Source of the DNA: Tubiluchus corallicola
Taxonomy: Eukaryota > Priapulida > Priapulimorpha > Priapulimorphida > Tubiluchidae
Direction: 5' to 3'
Assembly: GCA_030141605.1 (NCBI GenBank)
Contig: JAQGDQ010000232.1
Location: 248,001-312,000 of the forward strand
DNA length: 64,000 bases
Made by a program: the position numbers and the translations under genes. Shown here one piece after another: positions 46,201-59,900 of this stretch (positions within the stretch are counted from its first letter, which is position 1; the number at the start of each line of letters is the position of its first letter). The notes under the pieces were generated by a model that saw only the letters and a program-made list of their open reading frames with translations, was not told the DNA's origin and made no database searches.

Positions 46201-49200
46201 TAATCACTATTAAAGTTAGCCATTGTTTTTGTGGCGTTTCTTCAAAACACTTAGCAACCGCACAAATCTTGGTTGCTACGGACTTTGCAAGAGTGCATTA
46301 AAGGTATGCTTAAATCCAGTAGATGCTCTTCCTGACGAAAATTTGGACTTGGCAACAGAAAAACCCGAAGCAAAATGACAGCATCCAGAAACTACTATCG
46401 CAGTTTGAAAATAGGAGGTTTTTACAATTGCAGTACTTGTTTCTAGACAGAAAAGTGCGTAATGATTTATAAAATCAGATTTTTAGTATTTCTTGAACGT
46501 TTTCTTGATAATTTAATGCTAGAACATAGAAGTCCATTATATTTAGCGTTGGTGTTTATAAAATACAAAAAATTGACATTTGACCAAATTTTTTGGTCAT
46601 TCTACTTTGAAGCATCATACGTTTTAGCTATGCAAGCACACATATAATATTCTTGTCCAGATTAATATAATTACTTTGAGTATAAAAAAATTGTCCCAAA
46701 AACTGCTTACCGGTAAATAGCAACTGCAACTTCAGTAATAACAGTGATAACCAAGAATACAATAACTGCCCCAAGCATAGTAAAACCGTAAAAATAAGTA
46801 GTCTCTTTTGTGTCAGTAGATGCAGCTGCATAAGGAGAATTGGCACCTGGGAAACAGAAAGTAGCATAAAATATATTATTCTAAACAACATGCTATTTGT
46901 TTACAACATTCATTAATTATTAATACAATAACGGCCACTTGGGGAATGGACAGTTGGGCTATGGAAACTTGGGTAGTGAACAATTGGATGGACTAACTGT
47001 CTAATTGTTGATCCACCCATTCATTTGTCATTTTCTTTTGTCTGTCTGTCGGTCTAGCTATTTGTCTGCATGTCTGTCTCTTTAATTAATATTTATCTCT
47101 ACTGTCTTTTTAGTGTCTGTTTACCCGCTGCCGACCTTCTTACCCACTTACACACTTATCAACATACAAACTTGCTTGTCTATTTACACCTCTTTATCTG
47201 TCTATCTACAACCTTCCAATATTGACTATTTCAGTGCTGTATGCTGCTTGCCTGTCTGTTCATCTGCCTACCTACCAGCTTATAGATGTGGTTAAGCCTA
47301 ATTACCAATCTGCCTTGGAAAGAAATACTTTAACTTTAACGAGAATTCCTACAACAGTAATTGATTGGTTATGCACTAGGTAGTAGTAATTGAGGTGGTT
47401 ACTGCAACAATAGGAGGCACTGGGAGTCACATTCACTGCAATAGCATCATCCCCACAAGTAGAAATGTTTTGCCTTAATCACGAGCAGCTTGAGCATTGG
47501 GAGCAGCATCAGCAGCAATAGACACACGGATATTTAGAAAAGAGATGACTTTTAAACACAAGGTTGTTTTGAAACTGGATGTTGGGCACAGGCAAGTTTA
47601 TACACAAGTTGGACACACTGACAGAAGACATGGAGGTTAGATGCAATGAAGTTTGAACAAAATGGACGTTTTAGACATGTTGTAAAATGGAATAAGAGAT
47701 ACAAGTTGGACACAGGGAATTTTGAACAGTGAATTGACATTTTCTGACAATTATTTTATTATACTGTACATGTATTTTTATTGTTTAAATTGATCATTTT
47801 AATGATTTCTATGGTTGGTTAGGTAATATACATGCACAGCTGTGTTAATATTATTAGTTACCAACAAAATTAATAAACTGCTCTGTTTCATTCCTTTCCA
47901 GTCTGCCTTTTTCTCGACAGTTCTGCTCTGATCTCTTTTATTTTTGATCTGTTCTGTCCTGTCCTGCTTGCACTTGCTCTTTTCTGCTGTGTTAGTACAT
48001 ATTTTGGTCATTTTGAAATTTAGAAAGCTTGCTTTCTGCAAAGCTTTTCCCACATTTCCATTTTTAACATTCTAAATACAATTAGTTTTCATCATTCCCA
48101 ATGCCCAAATGTCTTACTGTCCAAATATCACTAAAACTTCACATACAACTTAGAAGGTGGACCCGTTAAAGAAAATTAAGACTTAAAGAAGTACAGCAAA
48201 CAATTTCCTTCTGTAATAGAATCAGGAATATAAGTGGATTTTCATTATTTGTTCAAAACAATGAGTTACGACAAAGTTGAAGTACGAGATACCACGTGAT
48301 ACTAAATGCAAACCAGTCTTCGTGGTGGTATACTGACTGTATCACTATCTCCAAAGACTAAGAAACAGGTGGAAAGGTAAAGGCAAAGACCATTTCAATA
48401 TTAAATGAGATGGCAGAGGAAAAATGAGTGTGCAGCAAAGTGCTGAATTTCTGCATCTGATTTCTGGATCAGTTTCATGATAATGGATAAAAAATTAGAA
48501 TAGATACAAGATTACGAGAAATCCAAGGAGAGAAAAGAATATCGTGATAAAACATTCATTAGCTTAATAGTTTCTAAGCTGTAGTGAAAAACGTGCACTC
48601 TGTTTTAATCATTTTTGTTTTTGAAAGAATTTTGCAAAGATTTCCTATTTTCATAATTTTCATTTTTCCAAATATAATTTTTACCTTTTACATAGTATAT
48701 GACTTCTGCAGAGGAACAACGAGACTCTTCTTCAGTAGCATAGAACTCTTGCTGTGTGCATGCCGTAACAGTGAAGTCAAATATTTTTTGGTCAGTGAAA
48801 TGTGGAAAAACGGCTTCTTTCCTCCCAATTCCACCAGATGAATAAAAGAAGTACAGGCTAGTAAAAATCAGCAATAGTCTAAGTTTCAGTTTTGAAAAAT
48901 CATTGGTTTTATAAAGCATAGAATTTGTAATTATGCATCATGTTATATTATGACCTCACACCTAAATATATTTGTGTGTCTAATTCTCATTACAGTTCCT
49001 TTATCAGTATTATGACCTCACACCTAAATATATTTGTGTGTCTAATTCTCATTACAGTTCCTTTATCAGCCAGTACAAAAAATTATTGTCGGCATTTCAC
49101 ATTTAAACAACTTTATAACCTCTTAAACGACTTTCAACAAAAAATTCATTTTATTTGGAACCTTGGTTGGAGCTGAAAATTGAGCGAGATGAGTGCCAAC

Positions 49201-50897
49201 CTTACATAGCAACAATAGTCATTGATTTGGCAGGGGATTTTAAATCCATGAAATGATTTCCAATAGAATGGGTTCAAATAATGGTCTTAGGACAACAGAA
49301 GTCTATTCTTTAATAGACACAGGTCTAGTCTTTAAAAACTTTATGATGCAACGTGATGCAGATCAAATTACAGTTAATATTATTTATAACAGGTTATGAT
49401 ATTGTTTGTACAGTGGGTTTCATGTTTATATTGAAAGCTAACTCAGTGCTTGAGTTTTTTTTTCATTAATTTCTAAAGTAAAACTTTAGCTCATAGACAG
49501 ACAATGTATATATAACCAGCCTCCTTTCAATTAAGCTAATATAGTGTAACAACTATTAAAATAATTACACAATGAATTTTTGATTTTGAATTTTTAATAT
49601 TCACTAGATTTCACAATATATGTACATTTCTGGCATAACTACAGCAAATTTGTGAGAGCTCCTAGTTAATTTTTCAAACCTTTTCAAGCATCAGTAGTTG
49701 TAATACTATCTCGAAGTATGTGATGTGGATACAGAACATGATTGTCACAGGTACCTATTTAAATGACATCTGCTTACCCATTCTGAGATGAAGTATATGA
49801 AGTCTGTGCCCAAGCTGTTCTTCAAAACTCTTCATAACTTATCAAGATATAAAATGAACTGCGACATGTGCCACTTGCAATTTATAGTTGATACTATCAC
49901 AATATTAGCAGACTAAATTGTTTAGCAGTTAAAAAAGGCTTGTGATTCGTAGAACAGCCTCAAAAACAGAAAAAAAGACTTAGTTTCTTAGTGGCCTTGT
50001 TGTAGGAAACTGAGAAACAGAGGTTGACAGCATCTATGCAGACAGATAAAATAGAATTTTACTTACTGATCATAACGTGAGATTCTGTAGAATTTATTTG
50101 GTTGAAATATGTTAGGAGTTGTTGGCACAGCTGCTTTGACTTGGCCCACAAATTGTTCATCACTGGTGCCACGAAACTCGTATGAATTTTTAGTAAATTT
50201 TGGGTTCTTGTTATTTGACTGGGTAACATCTACAAATATTGTAGCATCATCTGTACATTGTCCATTATCGGCAACTGCAACAAGCCTATAGGAGTCTCTT
50301 CTCAGTGCCCACAGAGGTATTCTTACAACTAAGTCACCGTGAGACAACATTTTAAACTCATTTACTGAGCTTTCATTTCTTAGATAATAGCTCAAGGAGC
50401 CTGCTGCATGAGTGAGATGAACAGAAACACTAAGGATCACACTTCCGTTTGGAGTGTTCCCCATCACGTCTACGAAATACTCTTTATTGTGAAATTTTGG
50501 ACATATCACTCCAGGATTCTCAACGGTGATGTGTAGCACAGCCAAGTCATAGAAGCTAGGGTTGGTCTCGGCTTGTGAGGCTTTGACATTTATAAGGTAG
50601 AGTTTAAGTTCATCCACAATTGATGTAACCGTCACAACTCCTGTAGTGTTATGTATCTGAAACTTTCCATCAGTTTGTTCAGCTGTAATGAAGGGCAAAA
50701 AATAAATGATCGTATAGCAAGCATGATGAACAGGATAGCATTTCAATTCTGCCATACCATTACACACCTCATACTAATACTGATGATGATGATCACGACT
50801 ACGAAGACGACCACAACAATGACATTGATAACAATAACAACACTAACAATAACAATAATAATAATAACCGCCACCGCCGCCACCACCACCACCACCG

Positions 50898-50933
<36 letters not shown>

Positions 50934-53900
50934 CTCAGAGAGATGGCTGCCCAGCATGTAGTGCTTCTCCATAAGTTAACTGTTACGAAATTTTATCACA
51001 AAATGCAAGTATTTGTGCTCAGATGCATATGTAAATAAGTTTGTTCAAGATGCAATTCAACTGCATGTATTAGGCATCTAAATATAATTTATAGAAATTT
51101 TGCAGTTGAAACCTTACTAATATATGTGTAAATAAAGCATATTAGGTTTGCTGAAAATTTAATTGCTTGGGCGCCTCATGAACAAAATATATGTTTTCAG
51201 TAGTCTTAAACAAGCTTAGGTTAACAAAATTATATAGCTAAACAAGCTCCACTGTTTGGGTGAAGCAAACTGCGAAAATGCCCTTTGAAAAGTACCATGT
51301 GTTACAGGACATACATCTCTATACAAAGGATTTACTAAAACAAATCCAAAAAATATTAAAACAAAAAATTATAAATGCAAAATATTTAAGAAACATATTG
51401 TAACTATGTATGACAGTTTAAAAAGTTTAAGGACTGCACTGGTAAAGATTTGTCAATTCTTATTATAACTGAAGTTTTGCATGGCCCATTTTTATATTTT
51501 TTGATAACTAATAAATTGATTTTAGTTCAACATTCATCACAGATAAATTAAATGTATTTCATACTTTACAGCACTGTTTGTTATGTCTTAGAGAAAAAGT
51601 TAACAAACCAACCAAATTTTCATAGGTAATAAGATGTATAAAAATGCAGCTTCTTCTGATATGAAAATGTAAGACGTACAAACCGTAAGGAAATGTGTAA
51701 ATCATTATGTCATTAATCGTAGTGTCTTGGTCTACAGCACGTATAGTAGAAGGTTTGACATCCACGCCAGTGCCCTAAAATTTACATGTAGACATTATAA
51801 GAGCAACACCAGATAATAAAATCGTTTAAATTGCATAAAATGCAGCACAGTGGTGGAAAAACCAAGCATAACATTTTAATCAAAATTAAAAAATTTAGAA
51901 AATGCAGCATATTCATCTAAATGCTCCAAAGGTGCATTTCTAAAACTGCACAAGATACAGGTGCTGCACAGTTGATGCAACAGTCTAATTTTTTATGATA
52001 ACAGAGAAGGGCTTTGCCGTTAGCATGTCTGATAGCTATAAATTAACCTATATTTGTTAACTCGAAATATAAATAATCAGCCGCTCGCAATGAAGATTTC
52101 AGATCTATTTTTTAAATACTCACCGCTTTCGCATTCAAATGTACTTTTGCTTTGTAAGTAGAATGTTCAAACTTTGGATTTAGATTGTCTTCATCAATCA
52201 CAGAAAACGTAACATTAGTAATGGATGACAGCGGAGGCTCGCCTCCATCCTAATTTGCAAGTAATGACAGTTAGTATTTTGATAACTATAGAAGCACTTT
52301 TGAATTGAATTACTTTTTGGAAATTTGTCTGACACATCAGTAGCAATTACGAGATGTACATGACATTTGGGCAAGGCCATTTGAGCATGAGACTTTTGTG
52401 CGCGAAACAATTGGGCAGGAGACATTGGGCAACAGCAAAATTTAATATTGTACCCATTTTTTATTTTTGTTTATTAATTTTTTTTATGATTCATCTCCCT
52501 AACTCTCCAAAATGAGCAAATTATGTATGAATGAAGATGCTATACATAATATTTTTTAAGATTAGCTCACTAAATTTAACATATATTGTAACATGTCTTA
52601 TAATTATTATAACCCGTCAATTGCCTTTACACTTTCTGGTTTTCCTCTTTTGTACAGAGTAAACGAAGCAGAAATAGACATTGCAAGTTTAGATAAGTGA
52701 GTTATAATTGTTTCCAATTTTAAGTACATGATCATATTTAGAAAAATAATCATTTGTTTTCTTACAAAAACTTTAAGTGTTTTAAAAGTTGGATGACAAT
52801 CAGACAGTGAACAAGGATACCTCCAATTTTAGCCTACTATAAGCAGCATGATCTGAAGCATTATGCATAGAAATAGGTGTTCTTGTGTGAATGAGTCTCG
52901 TAGTATCATAGTGATTCGGCACTGGTGACCAAATGTCGCGCGCCTAAATGGCCTGTCTCCAGTTATGGGGTTATCTTCGCAGAACACATGTGAAATTTGT
53001 GACTGATTTTGTGCATAATTTGTTCCTGTATAACTGATTAAATTTGTTTTCTTTTTATGTTCATAACTGATCTGATTTGTTTTTTGCTGCTTACGAATAA
53101 TTTGACAGATCTGTATTTATGACGGATTATTTGATCTTGAATTATTTTTTTTTGTGTTAATGATTACTGACCGATCTCATGAATGATTCATTTGATCTCT
53201 ATTGCATGATCTGATGATTAACGTACCCAATTTCTACTCATGTACAATCATTTAGTTTTCATTACTAATACCACTTTTTTGGTCAAAGCTTTTTTGCTTT
53301 TATGTCCGGGGCCAATGTAGAGGATGTCAATAACCTTGCTAGCACAGTATATGAAATTTCATGGTAACTGATGCTACACTTCATTTTTCTTTTGATGTGC
53401 AGCAGTGAGTTCTGTATCAATTACCAAGCAGTGTGTATGTAAAATGTGAGTATAATTAACGCTTATTTACAGTTGTGTGGTTCATGTAAATATATGTTTC
53501 GATTGTATGTTGTAAGTTTTTGCATAATTTTGGTTCAGTATGTCTAGTGATGTCAATATATTTAAACATAACTTAAATTTTTGTTTTTATTTCTGGAGTA
53601 CAATAACAATATTCAACAGTATATATAAATGTATAGAGTACATACTATGCAAGAGTATACACAATAAGTAGATAATTTTAGTCTGCTACTTTGGTTTCAG
53701 ATATTTCTGCCTTGTCACCTAGTTAATTACCAATCGATGTGTTCTTATTCTGCTCTTTTTTATAGCAAACAAAAACTCTATAGAAGTTAATATATTCCCA
53801 CTTAAAATCTTGCTTTTGTTTCCAAGATATAGAATCCACAGTTTCTTGACCAATTAGTCATTGTGGACTAATTAATGACTATCTATAATTATCTATAATT

Positions 53901-56900
53901 ATTATTGCTTGATTATCTGCTCTAATGTACAGGGTGTCCATAAAGTTTGGGTACATAGGGGATTTTACTATTTATTTATTTGTTTTTATTTTTTCGCCTC
54001 AGAAAGAAAATGGCTTTGTCGAAGGAAGAAAGAATCGATTTGGTACTCTTAAGTGGACGAGAAGGATGGTCTTATCGTAAAATTGCGGAAGAATTTAACC
54101 TTCGACACCCTAATCGTCAACCTATTTGTTTTACTGCCGTCGGGAAATTGGTCAAGAAGTTTAAAGCAACAGGCAGTGTCTTGGACAAACCTCGTTCTGG
54201 ACGCCCCAAGACTTTAGACGAAACGAGAGGCTGTCTTGGCCAAGGTTTATGCTAGCCCAAGGAAATCACTTCGTCGGACATCCGTAGAGTTGGGTATTCC
54301 AAGGTCAACAATTCACAAAATTAAGAGAATGCATTACCAGTCAGTGTGCTGAAATCGGCAATGCGGATCTATTCCATCGAGTTCACACATGAATTTTGTA
54401 AAACGCATAAAATTATGCATTGAAAATGATGGAAATCATGTTGAAAATATTATTTATCAACATCGAAATTGAATAAAATTGTTTTTTAAAAAGTATTTGT
54501 TTTTACTATGTACCCAGACTTTATGGACACCCTGGCCCTGTTATTTCAATTTCAGGCTATTACATAATATAAGATATCTGTTTCATAAGGATTACACAAT
54601 ATATTAAAATGTATTAAATATGTATTATAAGTCTGTCTAACATGCAACAGTATAAGGGGAAATAATGCCAGAAATTTCAGTATCAGCTTATCTGAAAAGC
54701 AATTGTATGGTTATCGCAATACTTGGTGCAATACTTGAAAAATCTGTGGCTAAAAGGCTTGCAAAAAAGAAAAACTGCACAAACATATTTGTTTGTCATA
54801 TAGCCAGTGACCAGCTCGTAGCTAAAATTAATGGGGGTGCTGCAAAATTGAAAAAAATTTTTAGCCACTGTTTTAATACTGCGTAATACGAAACAAACAT
54901 ATGTAATTATAATGTTGTAATTGTAATTTTAAACAAACAAACTAATTTAAACATAACCTTGATAAACTTCTAAACAAAAAATATTTTTTACGAATAACCT
55001 AAATTGTCAGAGTTCAAGAATATGGTTTTAAGCAAGTGACAACTGACAACATGTACTGCAGTGAGCCACAGTACTTTTTCTACCTAAAGTACAGCATTTT
55101 ATCTAAGACATGTGCGTACAACCGCTTGCGCACAGCAGCCAAACAACGGACTGCTTTGGCTGTGAAGCAAACTGTACTTCCCTCACATGCTCCCTCACAA
55201 GTATAAAGAAAGAGCTAAAGAAAAAAATTATTATATTGAATATTATTGATAATAATGAGTAAAAAGAGGGGTGCTGCAGTACCACAGTACCTATACATGA
55301 GCCACCACTGCGTATAGCTACAGAGCTTTCGAAAATGAAATTTCCTGACTAGAGATACAGAATTGATTGTTGAAAGTGAAAATTTCCAAAAAAACACTTA
55401 CTGTAACTTGAAGTGTAGCAAAGAAAGTGGATATTTTTTGATAATCCAATTTTTGTGTTAAAACTAATGCACCCTGGTTAACTATCTGCAAGTACGGATG
55501 CTACAAATTAAAGAAAAAAATGGTTAAAATAAGATTTCTAAAATTTACCAGAAATAAATTAAAATACGTTGAAAAAATGTAAAACTGATAAATATTATAC
55601 ATCACCTGTACAATCAGATTACTGAATGGTAAATATCACAGAAAATTAAATGAAGGGTTTTGGAAAATTTAGTTTGATTTTTTTCGTTGATTTGCATAAC
55701 CTGTATGTGTTCTTGATGGGTGGCATTTTTCATACATGTACTTTTACCTGAACGGTGTGGAAAATTAATGCTGCTAGGTTAATTATTGTGGCACTTTAAA
55801 TTGTAAAATATTTTTTTACTATTTTGATATACACAGTAATTCAATGTTTTACTGTAATGTGTTGTTTTAATAAACTTGCTTATTTTTTGTGACAGCTTTT
55901 CCTTTTTTCCAAAAAGTGGAAATAGAAAATTAGAAAATAAAATTATGTCTTAATCTGTTAACAAAATGTGAACATATGACTTACTGCTTACTACATTTTA
56001 ATATTTTTTACCACTTGGCTTGTGTTTCCCAAAGTTTATCAGAAATTTGAGCTATAATAACAACTATAATTATTTGTACATGCAAGCTATGCTATTAACA
56101 GTGGAATTAGTTCATAATGGCATAACCTTCAAAACATTTCATCTGCAACACATGATGCAAGCATAAAATTTGTTCATCTTTTGTATAGCATGTCCTGTTA
56201 CAAGAGACCCTATGTCAGGCCGATACATTATATTTAACATTTCCCAGCCTTGACGCTTTAGTTATTTCACTGAAAACTGTCACCTAGCACCAACATTTCA
56301 CAACTGGAATACGAATTTTATATTATTTTCACACAATTTTGTAAGACTAGCCCATGTATTTTCTGTTCTTCACCAATTAATTACAAAAAAATAAAAAGCA
56401 AAACTAATTGAAAGGGCACTAACTGGTGCATGAAATACATACCGATCCCGTAGCAAATCCAATTGTGAAGTTATTATCAGGTGGTTTATGATCTATGTCT
56501 GTAACAGATGGTGTGAATACTATTTCCCCAACAGCAGTATTCTAAAATTATAAAATCGTACAATAACTTGTATAATAAAACTGTTACAATGTGAATTGAG
56601 TATTTGGTTTGGTTTTTGAAGTATCGATAATTATGAGAGTTTTTTTTATTTAAGATGGAAGAAAAGAGCAGAGGAGATAATGAAAGTTCCATCATTTTAT
56701 AGTGATGATATGTCATGTTTTACTTAAATATTACTGTAAATTGAGAACTTATATCTGACATATTGCATCATGAATTAAAGCCAAGAAAGTATCACATTAT
56801 TTGCATAAAAGTAAATAATTAACAATAATGTACTAGTAGGCACACAAAAAGCCACGTTTGTCCGAGAATTCTAATGTACATTTTAAACACAAGGGCAATA

Positions 56901-59900
56901 AAGCTTGACAAAAGCTTCACAATTTGCTTATTTATTTATAATAAGGCCCAGTGTTTTGCCAGACTCTGTGATTTGTATTAAAAAGTGCTGCAACAGTGTC
57001 AGGAAGCACCATTTTTTCACGTTTCAGCTAGTTTTTATAATACTTTGTATTTTCTGTGTGCTGCTATTTAGAGTTGACACAAGGCAGTTTTTAATAAGTA
57101 TTCATAACTTCAATGAATTTTTGATCGATTTTCTATGAACTACCTTCCTAATGAAAGACAATAAAAACAATTTATGAAGCAAGGCTTATGGATCTTATAG
57201 ATGACCTGAAATAAAAAGAAAATTTCAAAGGCGAAAATTTTAGTGAGATTTCTTTTCAACACTAAGCTGATGAGCCAATGAGTTTAAACTTCACCATAAT
57301 TATTTTACAACATTTTCAGTAAAATGCTTTTCGCGTTTTTGTGTGCAATAGTGAATTCACAGTTCTGTCTCCATACCTCACTGATATCCACATTATACGG
57401 AGTATTGAGAAACTCAGGAGGGTGATTTACATCCGGAAAGTGTAGCCTGATCCGTGCAAAAAGTATATTTCTGCTGGACACAGCTGAGTCATTTCCAACC
57501 TAAATGAAGAATGTAATCTAATCGACAAAACAATTTAACACATGCCACAGATGGACAAAAACAGAGGTCAAAATCAGTTACTTTACATAAATTTCTCTAG
57601 AGGCCGACTTTTCGCAGAAAGCTACAGCAACAAAGAAAAGCAAGAAATAATTCATTTAAAAACAGTTGAAATTGATAAAAAGCAAACCAGATTTAGAAAA
57701 TAATGCCAATTATATACCAAAGCACCCAGCATCCTGCTGGCTTCCAGCATCCAGTGCCTAGCATCCAATCTCTTTTTACAGAAAAACAAAATGGACAATA
57801 TATAATTTACTTTTCAATGCTTCCTTTTTTCTACATTTATTTGTGTAATAATTTGCAGGCCTAACCACCATTGGCTGGATGAAGAACAGATATTGAACGT
57901 TAAAAATATGAAAAGCTTCCAAGATTCATCTCCAACCACTGCCAAAATCCTTGGTTTCATTACCCATTGACAGTATATACCGTATTTTCCCGTGTATAAG
58001 AGACCCTTGTGTATAAGAGACCCCTTCAATTTTTAGGCAAAAATTCTGGAAAAAAGTTTTTTCAGACGGACATTTTTAGAGGGTAAAGTACAACTTTTTT
58101 CAACTCAGTGCGGTACTGAAAACAAAATAAAACCAGTTAATGTGTTGTAGAAAAAGAGTACTGGTATATATTAAAGTGCGTACCTGACAGGAAAAGAGAA
58201 AACGAGGAGATAATGCCTGTGTCACGATGCTTGTATTGCTTACAACTGCTTCATAGTCGAACGCGACACGCAAAACAGTTGTAGAGCACTTATTTCTTTA
58301 AAATCATTAGTGTCACAATTTATGCATCTTATTGAAAAGACTTACTCCCATGTATAAGAGACCCCCTATTTTTAAAGTGAAAATTCTGAGCAAAAAAGGG
58401 TCTCTTATACACGGGAAAATACGGTACATTTTTTTCTCACTTCTAGATGCTGGGGAAGATGCCAGATGCTGGATGTGGATGCCTTGGTGCATCATAGGCT
58501 TAACACACATTGTCACAGTTAACATGTTTTATCAAATCAAATTACACTTAAGTACCAATCTACGTATAATTGTTGTGGTTTTGTTTCATATCAAATAAAA
58601 CTGATACACACCTTTTCTAAGTTCTAGAGTTAGACATTGTTAAGATAATAATCAGAATGGTATTTCGTTACTATAATTACAGTACAGTAAGTCCTCGCTT
58701 AAAGTTAAACTGGACTATTGTGTAAACATTTGTTCAGAATAAAGAATGCTCTAAAATATTGAAACCTACAATAGCTTTTTTTAAATCAAAGCTTAGATTA
58801 AATAATAATTACTTTGGGTACTCAAGTAAATAAATCTAAATCTAAAATCTAAAAAAATTGTTAAACTTTCAAAGGTATGCGCGGCTCAGTGAATCTACTA
58901 AGATTGGCAACGACGCTTTTTTGTCACATTCGCGTGGCCGAAAAATACAAGACGGTACTGTGATAACCATGATCATGGACTGCAGTGTTAGTTTTTGATG
59001 TCAGATTACGTAGAGCCCATTTTCGTGACATCATGGGTTTAAGCAATAACACTTGCGCAAACATGCTTGATGCGCAAAGAAAGATGCCTGCCATTACACA
59101 AACTGTGGCTAGTTTCTCATGTACCTGTGTTCAGTTGCCGTTAATTAACCTTCTAAGCTAAAAATTCAAATATAGGAAACAATTGCAAACTTTTATAGGC
59201 ACGAAATTGTATATATTTTGGACAGTAAATTAACATGAGATTGTCTCAACAATCGTTCGGTTTTTCTTTAACGACACTAAAACATTCCAGCAAAACGTCG
59301 TTAAACGAGGTCAAGAATTCCATAGAAAGTAATGTAAAAGAATTGGGATATGTTCCAGAGGACAAAATCAATGCTGCTTAAATCATATTGGGGCAATCTT
59401 AGAAATTTTATCTAGATATTTAAGCTGGCTGTTATAACAACAGGTTGCAGGCAAAATTCATTTGCATAAAGTTTGTGTACAGCTTTCGCTTGATACAAAC
59501 GGCTAGCATTGAGTGGCCATTCGGGAAACAAAATCGTGCGTACTTGTACAACAATTGTAGTGTTAATGTTACTAGTGTGTTTTTAGAACAGAATAATGCA
59601 ATGTATACAAACTAATGCACCAAGTTAGGTAAAACAGTTGTTGAAAACATAAAAGTTGGTTTTCAGCAAAGTAAAACAATCATCGTTAAAATGAAATGCT
59701 GCATTGTTAAGTGAAAAAAAGTGTCAAATGTTCAGCATCGTTAAACAGAGAGTCATTAAGCGAGGACTTACTGTAATTAAAATGCAAAAAATTAGTTTCA
59801 GGGATTTGAAGTTAGCAACAATTATAAATAGAAAAATGATGAAAAGATGCATTAGAATTCCTAGTAAAAAATTAACCCGTGATTTTTAGCATATGTTAAG

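Noticed and set aside
50651-50974. Thr/Ile-rich and Val-rich frames near 50.8 kb
   Set aside because: They translate a cryptic trinucleotide repeat in an intron.
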